In this document: positions 1 to 6,486 of the stretch, piece by piece | How positions within the stretch are numbered: the stretch's first letter is position 1 | How the letters are laid out: every line of letters starts with the position of its first letter | DNA from: Asaia bogorensis | GTDB lineage: Bacteria > Pseudomonadota > Alphaproteobacteria > Acetobacterales > Acetobacteraceae | Assembly (NCBI GenBank): GCA_945874515.1 | Contig: CAMCHA010000090.1 | Location: forward strand, 1 to 8,058 | Reading direction: 5' to 3' | Length of the DNA: 8,058 nucleotides | Program-made: the position numbers and the translations under genes | Notes under the pieces: generated by a model | The model's database searches: none | Told to the model about the DNA's origin: nothing | The model's input: the letters and a program-made list of their open reading frames with translations, nothing else

Positions 1-161
1 GCCATCTTGAAATACCAGGGCTTGTTTTCATCCCAGTGCAGCCGCTTTGGCGGATTGCGTAATTCGGCTGGATATTCAGCCTCAATCCAACTGCGCACAT
101 GCAGGCGGAAGGCTTCATCTTCCAGCAGGTTGAGGTCCTGGGTTTCGCGTGGTTCGATCAT
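1..161 (-). CDS. Acyl-CoA dehydrogenase, N-terminal fragment (cut by window edge)
   Basis: Only the first 53 residues are present; the rest lies beyond the left edge. The translation starts MIEPRETQDL and contains a FRLHVRSWIEAEYPAELR stretch followed by a WYFKM segment. This is the usual opening of the FadE-like acyl-CoA dehydrogenases, in which an amphipathic helix carrying a VRxWL/IE-type motif and PAELR precedes a W-Y/W-x-K block. Such enzymes are FAD-dependent and desaturate acyl-CoA at C2-C3. ATG at 161 is chosen because GGAGG (170-174) lies 8 bases upstream, inside the last codons of the hydratase gene; a GTG one codon upstream (164) is less likely. The start is 4 bases after the preceding stop, so translation is probably coupled. 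Together with the acyl-CoA dehydrogenase at 948-2018 it may form a heteromeric enzyme (inference). Family assignment from so short a piece is good but not certain. Confidence 0.8.
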   Translation of the reverse strand, partial: MIEPRETQDLNLLEDEAFRLHVRSWIEAEYPAELRNPPKRLHWDENKPWYFKM

Positions 162-165
162 CACT

Positions 166-951
166 TCAGCCTCCGGTAAAATTGGGCTTGCGCTTGGCAA
201 AGAAGGCAGCGCGGCCTTCCTTGAAATCTTCGGTCGTGAAAAGTGCTGCCTGATAGGTTTGTTCCTGCGCCAAAGCTTCATCCAGGCCATCGGCCAGGAT
301 TTGTTTGGTGAAGGCGATTGGGCCAGGCGCTTCGGCCGCCAGGAAGTGCGCTTTTTCCAACGCCACTTCCAAGGCTTTGCCCGGGGGCGCCACAAAATCC
401 ACCAAGCCGATGCGTTCTGCCTCGGGCGCGGCAATCACTTCATGGAAAAACAGAATGCGCCGCGCGCGGCCCACGCCAACCCGCGCGGGCAGGAAATGCG
501 GTAGGCCCATATCGGACATCAGGCCGATCTTATGGAAACCAGCGGTGAAGCGGGCATTTTCCGCAGCAACAATCGTATCGCAGGCACAAGCGACCGCCAT
601 GCCAGCCCCCGCCGCCCAGCCTTCCACGGCAGCAACAATGGGCTTGCCGCCCTTGGCCATGAGCCGCACGAGCTTATGCGTACGGCGCATCCGCTCCCGA
701 CCCGCAAGCGTGCTATCAATATCCATCGAAGAAATATCGCCGCCAGCGCAGAAAGTACCCTCGGCCCCCGTCACCACGATGGCGCGGATTGTGTCATCGC
801 CATGCGCGCGTTCCATCACGTCTTCCATCGCGGCGCGCAGCACGGGCGCGATGGCGTTCTTGCGCGATGGGCAATCAATGGTGACGATCAGCACCGCGCC
901 ATCACGTTCTTCCAGAATGCGTTGGCGCAGGGGTTCAGCGGCGGCGCTCAT
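166..951 (-). CDS. Enoyl-CoA hydratase/isomerase (crotonase) family protein
   Basis: A 261-residue protein of normal crotonase length. The first oxyanion-hole segment is FCAGGD (67-72) and the second is GWAAGAGMA (111-119). The C-terminal trimerisation helix region ends in the family-typical EGRAAFFAKRKPNF. Crotonases act on CoA thioesters as hydratases, isomerases, dehalogenases or C-C hydrolases. In true enoyl-CoA hydratases two glutamates activate water. Here the first position falls in FHKIGL (139-144), with no glutamate, and the second is an aspartate in SDMG (D147), as in the PaaG-like isomerases. It is therefore more likely an isomerase or another crotonase activity than a classical hydratase (inference by eye). 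The ATG at 951 overlaps the TGA of the preceding dehydrogenase (ATGA), with GGAGG at 959-963, 7 bases upstream. The next gene starts 4 bases after this stop. Family certain, reaction unknown. Confidence 0.93.
   Translation of the reverse strand: MSAAAEPLRQRILEERDGAVLIVTIDCPSRKNAIAPVLRAAMEDVMERAHGDDTIRAIVVTGAEGTFCAGGDISSMDIDSTLAGRERMRRTHKLVRLMAKGGKPIVAAVEGWAAGAGMAVACACDTIVAAENARFTAGFHKIGLMSDMGLPHFLPARVGVGRARRILFFHEVIAAPEAERIGLVDFVAPPGKALEVALEKAHFLAAEAPGPIAFTKQILADGLDEALAQEQTYQAALFTTEDFKEGRAAFFAKRKPNFTGG
170..174 (-). promoter_or_regulatory. Ribosome binding site of the second acyl-CoA dehydrogenase
   Basis: GGAGG on the minus strand, 8 bases before ATG 161. It lies within the last glycine codons of the crotonase gene, so the two genes are probably translationally coupled. 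It fixes the start of the truncated gene. Confidence 0.75.
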
Positions 952-2018
952 TCCGCATCCTCCGGCGCGAGCGCCATGAAGCGGCGGCGATGCAAAGCGG
1001 CGGAACCGAATTGATTGGCAATCACCATGCCGCGGCGCAGATAAAGCCCGACATCATATTCATCCGTATAGCCGATGCCGCCATGCAATTGGATGCATTG
1101 GCGCAAAACCATCAGCCCGCTTTCGCCAGCGCGCGCCTTGGCTTTGGAAACAGCCGCCTTGCGCGTATCACCTTCCGCACCACCATCCAAAGCCGCCGCC
1201 GCCGCTTCCACTGCCGCGCGTGTCAGCGCAAGATGAATTTTCAAATCCGCGGCGCGATGTTGCAGCGATTGGAAAGTGCCAATGATGCGGCCGAATTGCT
1301 GGCGCGTCTTCAGATAGGCAAGCGTCATGTCAAAGGCGCGTTCCATCAGCCCGACCATGGCGCCCGCCGTCATCAAAGCGGCTTCATCAAGTGCGGCATC
1401 CAAAACAGCGCCAATATCAGCGGCGATTCGCTTGCCCCGCGCAGGATCATTGCGCAGCGTGCCGAAATACCCGCCATCCATAGTTTTTTCGAGCGTCAAA
1501 TCAGCGCCCGCCGCCGGCACGGCGTAAAGCGAGAGCCCTGCGCCTTCCCGCACCGGCACAAAAAAGACATCAGCGCCACCAGCCTGTGGGATGAATACGC
1601 GTGGCGCATCGGCATTACCGGGAACCGCGAGCGTATCGGCGCGTTCCTGCCAGGCGGTGAGCACCACTTGCTTACCCGCGAGCAAAGGCCCGAGCAACGC
1701 TTGATCATCAGCGCCCGCCAGCAGGCGCGCGGAAAGCATGGCAGGGATCAGCGGTTCCGGCGCCAAGCCAGCGGCCAATTCCTCGGTCAGCGCAATGGCT
1801 TCCGAAACGCCAAGCCCAGCGCCGCCGGCGGCCTCATCCACCGCAAGCCCGATCCAGCCGAATTCGCCCATTTGGCCGAAGACGCCCTTATCAAAACCCG
1901 GCGCGGCGAAACGCAAGGCGCGCACGCGCTTGCTATCACCACCAGGCGGCGCCACTGCACCCGCGCTATCGCGGATCATGCGGATGGATTCCGCGCGTTC
2001 TTCCAGAACCTCACTCAT
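948..2018 (-). CDS. Acyl-CoA dehydrogenase family protein
   Basis: A 356-residue FAD-dependent acyl-CoA dehydrogenase homologue. The N-terminal helical domain contains the family stretch GEFGWIGLAVDEAAGGAGL (about 51-69) and a TEELAAGLAPEP segment. The middle beta domain (about 110-200) is divergent and lacks the usual FAD-contacting T-E-x-x-AGSD type motif. The C-terminal helical domain carries the FAD-binding signature TRQQFGR (238-244) and QLHGGIGYTDEYDV (310-323). The glutamate of TDEY (E320) aligns with the catalytic base of medium-chain acyl-CoA dehydrogenase. A longer reading from a TTG at 2039 is possible, but ATG 2018 is preferred because GAGG (2027-2030) lies 8 bases upstream. The start is 33 bases after the CoA-transferase B stop, and the TGA overlaps the crotonase start. 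A second dehydrogenase follows at the left edge, so the two may be subunits of one heteromeric enzyme, as known for actinobacterial steroid-degrading FadE pairs. Substrate unknown. Confidence 0.92.
   Translation of the reverse strand: MSEVLEERAESIRMIRDSAGAVAPPGGDSKRVRALRFAAPGFDKGVFGQMGEFGWIGLAVDEAAGGAGLGVSEAIALTEELAAGLAPEPLIPAMLSARLLAGADDQALLGPLLAGKQVVLTAWQERADTLAVPGNADAPRVFIPQAGGADVFFVPVREGAGLSLYAVPAAGADLTLEKTMDGGYFGTLRNDPARGKRIAADIGAVLDAALDEAALMTAGAMVGLMERAFDMTLAYLKTRQQFGRIIGTFQSLQHRAADLKIHLALTRAAVEAAAAALDGGAEGDTRKAAVSKAKARAGESGLMVLRQCIQLHGGIGYTDEYDVGLYLRRGMVIANQFGSAALHRRRFMALAPEDAE
959..963 (-). promoter_or_regulatory. Ribosome binding site of the crotonase-family gene
   Basis: GGAGG on the minus strand, 7 bases before ATG 951, embedded in the last codons of the upstream acyl-CoA dehydrogenase. 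It supports the ATGA start-stop overlap as the real start. Confidence 0.75.
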
Positions 2019-2026
2019 GCCCGTTT

Positions 2027-2030
2027 CCTC
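2027..2030 (-). promoter_or_regulatory. Ribosome binding site deciding the acyl-CoA dehydrogenase start
   Basis: GAGG (in GAGGAAA) on the minus strand, 8 bases before ATG 2018. It favours this start over the TTG at 2039, which has no such site. Confidence 0.7.
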
Positions 2031-2051
2031 ATTGCCCAAAGGGGCATCGTT

Positions 2052-2693
2052 CTAATTCGTATGTAGCGGCGCGCCACTGGCCGCTTGCATCTGTTCCAGC
2101 GTCACGCCTGGCGCCAGATCGCGCACCACGAAGCCCTTGCCCTGCACAACATCCAGCACACCAAGATTAGTATAAACGCGGCTCACCGCGCCTGGTGTGG
2201 TCAGCGGATAGCTGCAACGTTCCACGATTTTGTGCCCACCATCCTTGGTGGTGTGTTCCATCACCACCCAAAGACGTTTGGCGCCGGCGCCGAGATCCAT
2301 CGCTCCACCCACGGCGGGGGCTGAATCATTTTCGCTGGTCGCCCAATTGGCGATATCGCCATTCGCCGCCACTTCAAAAGCGCCGAGCACGCAAAGATCA
2401 ATATGCCCACCACGGATCATGGCGAAGCTATCGGCGTGGTGGAAATAGGAACCACCGGGCCGCAGCGTGACGGCCTGCTTGCCGGCATTCACCAGCCAGG
2501 GGTCAACCTTATCCGGCGCGGGCGCGGGCCCCATGCCCAGAATGCCGTTTTCCGAATGCAGAATCACTTCACGTTCCAGCGGCACGTAATTCGCGATCAT
2601 GGTCGGAATGCCGATACCAAGATTGACGAACCAGCCTTCCGGAATGTCTTCAGCGACACGGGCGGCCATTTGCTTACGGTCAAAGCCAGTCAT
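2052..2693 (-). CDS. Type I 3-oxoacid CoA-transferase, subunit B
   Basis: A 213-residue beta subunit of a type I CoA-transferase (SCOT/PcaJ group). It transfers CoA from a donor such as succinyl-CoA to a 3-oxo acid through a covalent glutamyl-CoA intermediate. Seen directly are the opening DRKQMAARVAEDIPEGWFVN, the GIGIPT motif (26-31) and LHSENGILG (45-53). The last matches the second CoA-transferase signature, in which E48 is the catalytic glutamate. Length is normal for the separate subunit. ATG 2693 is chosen over an ATG at 2729 because GAGGGG (2702-2707) lies 8 bases upstream and family members start close to the DRKQMAAR block; the longer form would overlap the A subunit gene. It starts 26 bases after the A subunit stop. 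The partner subunit and the whole operon suggest a catabolic role. Whether the acceptor is 3-oxoadipate, acetoacetate or another acid cannot be told here. Confidence 0.95.
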   Translation of the reverse strand: MTGFDRKQMAARVAEDIPEGWFVNLGIGIPTMIANYVPLEREVILHSENGILGMGPAPAPDKVDPWLVNAGKQAVTLRPGGSYFHHADSFAMIRGGHIDLCVLGAFEVAANGDIANWATSENDSAPAVGGAMDLGAGAKRLWVVMEHTTKDGGHKIVERCSYPLTTPGAVSRVYTNLGVLDVVQGKGFVVRDLAPGVTLEQMQAASGAPLHTN

Positions 2694-2701
2694 GGTCTGA
2701 T

Positions 2702-2707
2702 CCCCTC
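2702..2707 (-). promoter_or_regulatory. Ribosome binding site deciding the CoA-transferase B start
   Basis: GAGGGG on the minus strand, 8 bases before ATG 2693. It lies between the A subunit stop and this start, and excludes the longer reading from ATG 2729. Confidence 0.72.
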
Positions 2708-2719
2708 TTTCTTGCCTGC

Positions 2720-3400
2720 TCAAGCCCATGCCGGGCCACGGTCTATGTGCAACACGCGCTTCACGAAAATGCCAGGTGTATGGACATTCTCCGGCACAAT
2801 CTCACCAAGCTCGCGGATATGGCTGACCTGCGCGATGGTCATATCGGCGGCCATGGCCATCACCGGGTTGAAGTTCCGCCCACTGGACCGATAGGTCAGA
2901 TTGCCCCAGCGATCCCCTTCCCAGGCTTCCACCAGCGCCACATCGGCCTTCAGCGCATGTTCCATGACATAGGTGCGCCCGTTGAAGTCGCGCTGTTCCT
3001 TGCCATTCGCGAGGATGGTGCCGACCGATGTTGCGGTGAAAAACGCCGGCACGCCAGCACCGGCAGCGCGCATGCGTTCCGCCATGGTCCCTTGCGGCAC
3101 GATTTCCAATTCCAGCTTGCCCTGGCGATAAAGCTCTTCGAACACCACCGAACCGGCGGAGCGCGGGAAGGAACAAATAATCTTCCGCACTCGGCCCAAT
3201 TCCATCAAGCGCGCGAGCCCAACCCGCCCGGTGCCGGCGTTATTCGCCACGCAAGTCAGATCCGTTGCACCCTGTTCGATCAGCCCTTCAATCAATTGGT
3301 CAGGCTGGCCCACGGCGCCAAAGCCACCGATCAGAACGGTTGATCCATCCTTGATACCGGCCATGGCATCGGCCATGGATTGAACGATCTTGTTGATCAT
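2720..3400 (-). CDS. Type I 3-oxoacid CoA-transferase, subunit A
   Basis: A 226-residue alpha subunit, full length for the family and close in character to PcaI (3-oxoadipate CoA-transferase). DGSTVLIGGFGAVGQP (18-33) fits the first CoA-transferase signature, D-G-x2-hhh-GGF-x3-G-x-P. Further family blocks are CSFPR (76-80), ELEIVPQGTMAERMRAAGAG (97-116), GDRWGNLTYR (162-171) and HTPGIFVKRV (207-216). The first of these continues the CoA-binding fold. It pairs with the B subunit encoded next, which supplies the catalytic glutamate. An upstream in-frame reading to 3511 exists, but family members begin at MINK, so ATG 3400 is chosen. The ribosome binding site is weak here (GGGA about 8 bases upstream), unlike the strong sites of its neighbours, so it may depend on translation of the MaoC gene, whose stop is 20 bases upstream. 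Expected to act in the cytoplasm as an A2B2-type complex (known for the family). Confidence 0.95.
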   Translation of the reverse strand: MINKIVQSMADAMAGIKDGSTVLIGGFGAVGQPDQLIEGLIEQGATDLTCVANNAGTGRVGLARLMELGRVRKIICSFPRSAGSVVFEELYRQGKLELEIVPQGTMAERMRAAGAGVPAFFTATSVGTILANGKEQRDFNGRTYVMEHALKADVALVEAWEGDRWGNLTYRSSGRNFNPVMAMAADMTIAQVSHIRELGEIVPENVHTPGIFVKRVLHIDRGPAWA

Positions 3401-3420
3401 GCGTCTTTTCCCATCATCAT

Positions 3421-4278
3421 TCAGGCAAAACGAAACAAGCCATTGCTGACCACAACCTTGTCGCGTTCCACAACGCGCGCGCGGAAGGCAGCACCACCTG
3501 CTTCGTGCCAAATCTCGCTACGGATCGTCTCACCGGGATAAACTGGTGAAGAAAAGCGCAAATCCATCTTGCCGAAGCGCGAGGTGTCGTAATTGCAAAG
3601 CGTCTTCAGCAGCGCATGGCAGACCGTGCCAAAGGTGCAAAGCCCATGCAGAATCGGGCGCGGGAAGCCGGCGGCGGCGGCGATTTTCGGGTCTATATGC
3701 AGCGGGTTCAAATCCGTGTTTAGCCGATAGATCAGCGCCTGTTCCGGCCGCGTTGCCAGATCAAGCATGATATCCGGCGCGCGATCCGGTTCAGCATGTG
3801 GTTGCTTTACCGGCCCGCTCGGCCCACCAAAACCACCATCGCCGCGCAGAAAGGATGTGCTGGTAAGCGTCGCCAGCAAATCGCCCGTCTTCGCGTCAAT
3901 CACCTGGCGTTCGGAATACATGAGCGCGCCCTTGCCCTCACCGCGATCCACCAGTCCGGTCACGCGCGAACGGCCAATAATCTCGCCTTCTGTCGGCAAG
4001 GGCTTGTGCAGAATCAAGCCTTGTTCGCCATGGACAATCTTCACCCAATCCATACCGGTATCGGGATTGCGCGACCAAAACCCCGGCGCGCCCAGCACCA
4101 CAGGCATGGAGGGCATGACTTTCAGCCGCGGCTCATAGAGGAAATCGAGCTGCTGTTCATCCATTGGGTCCTGACCGAGCCCAACAGAGAAATTATACAT
4201 CGCCACATCCTGCCAGCGCAGATGCTGGCGCATTTCCGGGATAGGGTAGTTCAGCAGCTTTTCGTAGATGATTGGCAT
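3421..4278 (-). CDS. MaoC-family double-hotdog 2-enoyl-CoA hydratase
   Basis: A 285-residue R-specific enoyl-CoA hydratase (hydratase 2 type), which adds water to trans-2-enoyl-CoA to give the (R)-3-hydroxyacyl-CoA. The N-terminal half is a hotdog-like dehydratase domain (about 1-145). It contains YNFSVGLGQDP (28-38) and the HGEQGLILHKPLP segment (83-95). The C-terminal MaoC half carries the hydratase 2 motif YRLNTDLNPLHID (184-196), with the catalytic pair D189 and H194 in the usual 5-residue spacing. It is followed by FPRPILHGLCTFG (205-217), which also belongs to the family. Length and domain order match the C-terminal hydratase part of peroxisomal multifunctional enzyme 2. ATG 4278 is chosen rather than a TTG at 4302, since it sits one base after the upstream stop (TGAAATG) and has a GAGGAAGG purine run 8 bases upstream. 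It probably hydrates the product of the acyl-CoA dehydrogenases encoded downstream (inference). Confidence 0.94.
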   Translation of the reverse strand: MPIIYEKLLNYPIPEMRQHLRWQDVAMYNFSVGLGQDPMDEQQLDFLYEPRLKVMPSMPVVLGAPGFWSRNPDTGMDWVKIVHGEQGLILHKPLPTEGEIIGRSRVTGLVDRGEGKGALMYSERQVIDAKTGDLLATLTSTSFLRGDGGFGGPSGPVKQPHAEPDRAPDIMLDLATRPEQALIYRLNTDLNPLHIDPKIAAAAGFPRPILHGLCTFGTVCHALLKTLCNYDTSRFGKMDLRFSSPVYPGETIRSEIWHEAGGAAFRARVVERDKVVVSNGLFRFA

Positions 4279-4279
4279 T

Positions 4280-6421
4280 TCAATGCCCTTCCTCAATTTC
4301 AATCACCGCATCTGCGGCAAAAGCGCCCTGCCCGGCTGGCAGCACCAGCATGGGGTTCACATCGACGGAGGCCAAACGCGGCCCCGCCGCCACGGCGAAA
4401 CGGGATAGCGCAGCAAGTGATTCCGCAAGCGCCTTCACATCCGCCTTGGGTTTGCCACGCGCGCCATCCAGCAAAGGAAAGCCCTTCAGCGAACGGATCA
4501 TCGCTTCTGCCTGCGCAGGATCAAAGGGGCAGCGGCGGAAGGCAACATCCTTAAGTATTTCGATAAAAACGCCGCCAAGCCCGACCATGGCAACGGGGCC
4601 GAATACAGGATCGCGCAGCACGCCAAACGCCATTTCAACCCCGCCATTGATCTGCTTCGCAATCAATACGCCTTCGATGCGTGCCTTGGGCGCGTGTTGA
4701 GCAGCGCGGGCGAGCAACGTTGCATGCGCTTCACGCACCGCCGCGGCATCCGCAATATTCAAAATCACGCCACCGATTTCGCTTTTGTGCAGAATATCGG
4801 GCGAGAGGATTTTCGCCACCACTGGATAACCCATGGCCTCCGCCGCGCGCACCGCGTCCTCAACACTGGTGCAGGCTTGTTCTGGCACAGCCGGCACGCC
4901 CGCTTCGGCCAAAAGGCGCTTGGCTTCGGCTTCCGTTGGCGTTTTCTCGGGCAGCGCAACACTTGGCAACGCGCCCACAGCACCCGCTTCCTGACGCGCG
5001 AAATAGGCACCGAAGCGCCCCATGGCAGCAATGGCATTCACGGCGCGGGTTGGGTCTTCGAAAACCAGGAAGCCGTCTTCTTCATATTCGCGCACCTTCT
5101 CACGCGAACAAATCGCTGAAAGCACCCAAAGCCGATCCCGACGCTTAGCGATGGCGTCCCGCATGAAGGGCCGCAGTTTCGGCGCCAGAGAGGTTGAACC
5201 ACCTGTCTGAGTTAGAAACACCAGCACGGAAGGATAGCCGCCATCACCTGCCGTTGCTTCCAGGAAATCGCCAAAAAGCTCGGTCTGGTTCACCGCCTGA
5301 GCGGTGCAATCCACGGGGTTGCGCGGCGCGCAGAAGCTGATCAGGCCGCGCAGCTTATCCTGCGATGCCTGCGGCATTTCCGGCATGGGCAGGCCGACGG
5401 CTTCCGAGGCATCGGAAATCAGCACACCAGCACCGCCGCTGACCGTCAGCACACCCAGCGAATTACTCACCGGATAAATGCGCCGCGATGCGGCGTAAGC
5501 GATATCCAGCATTTCTTCCGTGGTGCGCGCGCGCAATACGCCGAATTCATCCAGCACGGCCTGTGTCACCGCATCATCACCCGCGATGGAGGCAGTGTGG
5601 GATTTCGCCGCAGCACCCCCCAAGGCACTGGCGCCGACCTTCATCATGATCACGGGTTTGCGGTTGCGCCGCGCCAGATCAAGCGCCGCGACAAAACCCG
5701 CACTTTCGCGAATGCCTTCGGCATAGGCGCAAATCACTTCCACTTCCGGCGCCTGCGCCATCCAGCCAATCGCCTCACCTAAGGAGACATCGGCCTCATT
5801 CCCGGTGGTGATGCATGCAGTGGTGCCAAGCCCGCGTTGCCGCGCCACAGCAAACACATGCGTGCCATAGGCGCCGGATTGGGAAGCGATGCCGATATTG
5901 CCGCGAATGGGCCAGCCTTGTTCGAAGGAAAGCGAAAAAATCGGGTAAAAACCAATCGCAGCATTGAACAGGCCAAGGCAATTCGGCCCCAGCATGCGCA
6001 TGCCATGGCGCCGCGCGGCGGCCACCAGCCTTTCCTGCATCGCGGCGCCGGCTTCATCCACTTCGGCAAAGCCTGCGGTGAAGACAATGGCGGATTTGCA
6101 GCCCCGTGCGCCCAGATCATCCATGGCCTGGATCGCGGCTTCACCAGGTACGGCGATGATTGCGACATCGGGCACTTCGGGCAACGCGCCCACCGAGGCA
6201 AAGGCGGGCAGCCCCTGCACGGTTGGGCGATTCGGGTTCACGGGCAAAAGCCGCCCCTGGAATCCCTGGCTTTGCATATAGGCAATGGGCCGCCCGCCAA
6301 TGCGGGTGGCGTCATCGGAAGCACCAATCACGGCAACGGAACGCGGGCGGATCATCGCATCTAGTGCCGCGAAGTTGGCGGCGGGGTTTACGGCACTCAA
6401 AGGGCCGCCTTCGGCGGGCAT
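4280..6421 (-). CDS. NDP-forming acyl-CoA synthetase (CoA-binding domain plus ATP-grasp), single chain
   Basis: A 713-residue fused alpha-beta acyl-CoA ligase of the acetyl-CoA synthetase (ADP-forming) superfamily. It joins CoA to a carboxylic acid with ATP through acyl-phosphate and phosphohistidine steps (known for the family). The N-terminal CoA-binding Rossmann domain contains RPRSVAVIGASDD (25-37). Succinyl-CoA-ligase-like domains follow, with MLGPNCLGLFN (143-153), IASQSGAYGT (178-187) and TGNEADVSLG (206-215). KSHTASIAG (273-281) holds the presumed phosphorylated histidine, H275. The C-terminal ATP-grasp part starts near 490 and includes VAKILSPDILHKSEIGGV, GGVEMAFGVLRDPVFGP and DVNPMLV (687-693). 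No GNAT acetyltransferase domain follows, so this is not a Pat-type protein acetyltransferase. ATG 6421 is chosen over a TTG at 6490 because of the strong AGGAGG at 6430-6435. First gene of the operon. Substrate unknown; FerA (feruloyl-CoA synthase) belongs to the same superfamily. Confidence 0.93.
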   Translation of the reverse strand: MPAEGGPLSAVNPAANFAALDAMIRPRSVAVIGASDDATRIGGRPIAYMQSQGFQGRLLPVNPNRPTVQGLPAFASVGALPEVPDVAIIAVPGEAAIQAMDDLGARGCKSAIVFTAGFAEVDEAGAAMQERLVAAARRHGMRMLGPNCLGLFNAAIGFYPIFSLSFEQGWPIRGNIGIASQSGAYGTHVFAVARQRGLGTTACITTGNEADVSLGEAIGWMAQAPEVEVICAYAEGIRESAGFVAALDLARRNRKPVIMMKVGASALGGAAAKSHTASIAGDDAVTQAVLDEFGVLRARTTEEMLDIAYAASRRIYPVSNSLGVLTVSGGAGVLISDASEAVGLPMPEMPQASQDKLRGLISFCAPRNPVDCTAQAVNQTELFGDFLEATAGDGGYPSVLVFLTQTGGSTSLAPKLRPFMRDAIAKRRDRLWVLSAICSREKVREYEEDGFLVFEDPTRAVNAIAAMGRFGAYFARQEAGAVGALPSVALPEKTPTEAEAKRLLAEAGVPAVPEQACTSVEDAVRAAEAMGYPVVAKILSPDILHKSEIGGVILNIADAAAVREAHATLLARAAQHAPKARIEGVLIAKQINGGVEMAFGVLRDPVFGPVAMVGLGGVFIEILKDVAFRRCPFDPAQAEAMIRSLKGFPLLDGARGKPKADVKALAESLAALSRFAVAAGPRLASVDVNPMLVLPAGQGAFAADAVIEIEEGH
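4287..4294 (-). promoter_or_regulatory. Ribosome binding site of the MaoC-type hydratase
   Basis: A GAGGAAGG purine run on the minus strand, ending 8 bases before ATG 4278. It is made by the last Glu-Glu-Gly codons of the acyl-CoA synthetase gene. With the one-base gap TGA-A-ATG this indicates coupled translation. Confidence 0.7.
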
Positions 6422-6429
6422 CGCGTCTT

Positions 6430-6435
6430 CCTCCT
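6430..6435 (-). promoter_or_regulatory. Ribosome binding site of the acyl-CoA synthetase
   Basis: A full AGGAGG on the minus strand, 8 bases before ATG 6421. It is the strongest site in the window and fixes the start of the first catabolic gene, excluding the longer TTG reading from 6490. Confidence 0.8.
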
Positions 6436-6486
6436 GCAATCGGGGGCAGGGTGGCGCCAGCGCGCGCGGGCGGCAAGGGGTTGTCT

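Noticed and set aside
166..951. Feruloyl-CoA hydratase-lyase (FerB-type) as the crotonase identity, suggested by the FerA-like ligase superfamily
   Set aside because: The active-site region lacks the glutamate expected in hydratase-lyases and the surrounding sequence looks closer to PaaG-like isomerases.
7..1014. Several plus-strand open frames opposite the crotonase gene
   Set aside because: Low-complexity Ser/Arg/Ala/Pro-rich translations without recognisable domains; the minus strand reads a complete crotonase protein.
990..2066. A 358-codon open frame on the plus strand, antisense to the acyl-CoA dehydrogenase gene
   Set aside because: Its translation resembles no family I know and is rich in His/Arg/Gln as expected of a shadow frame in GC-rich DNA. 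The opposite strand encodes a clear acyl-CoA dehydrogenase with conserved motifs and a good ribosome binding site.
4681..5148. Plus-strand frames inside the acyl-CoA synthetase gene
   Set aside because: Shadow frames; the synthetase reading frame is unbroken through this stretch with conserved ATP-grasp residues.
4280..6421. Protein acetyltransferase (Pat/PatZ type) as identity of the acyl-CoA synthetase-like gene
   Set aside because: The protein ends right after the ATP-grasp part (DVNPMLV and about 20 residues more); no GNAT domain follows and the phosphohistidine motif is intact.
6422..6486. Possible terminator or promoter between the DUF4010 gene and the catabolic operon
   Set aside because: The 65 bases are GC-rich with a small GGCGCC palindrome but no stable stem followed by T residues and no convincing -35/-10 pair. 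Only the AGGAGG site can be supported.
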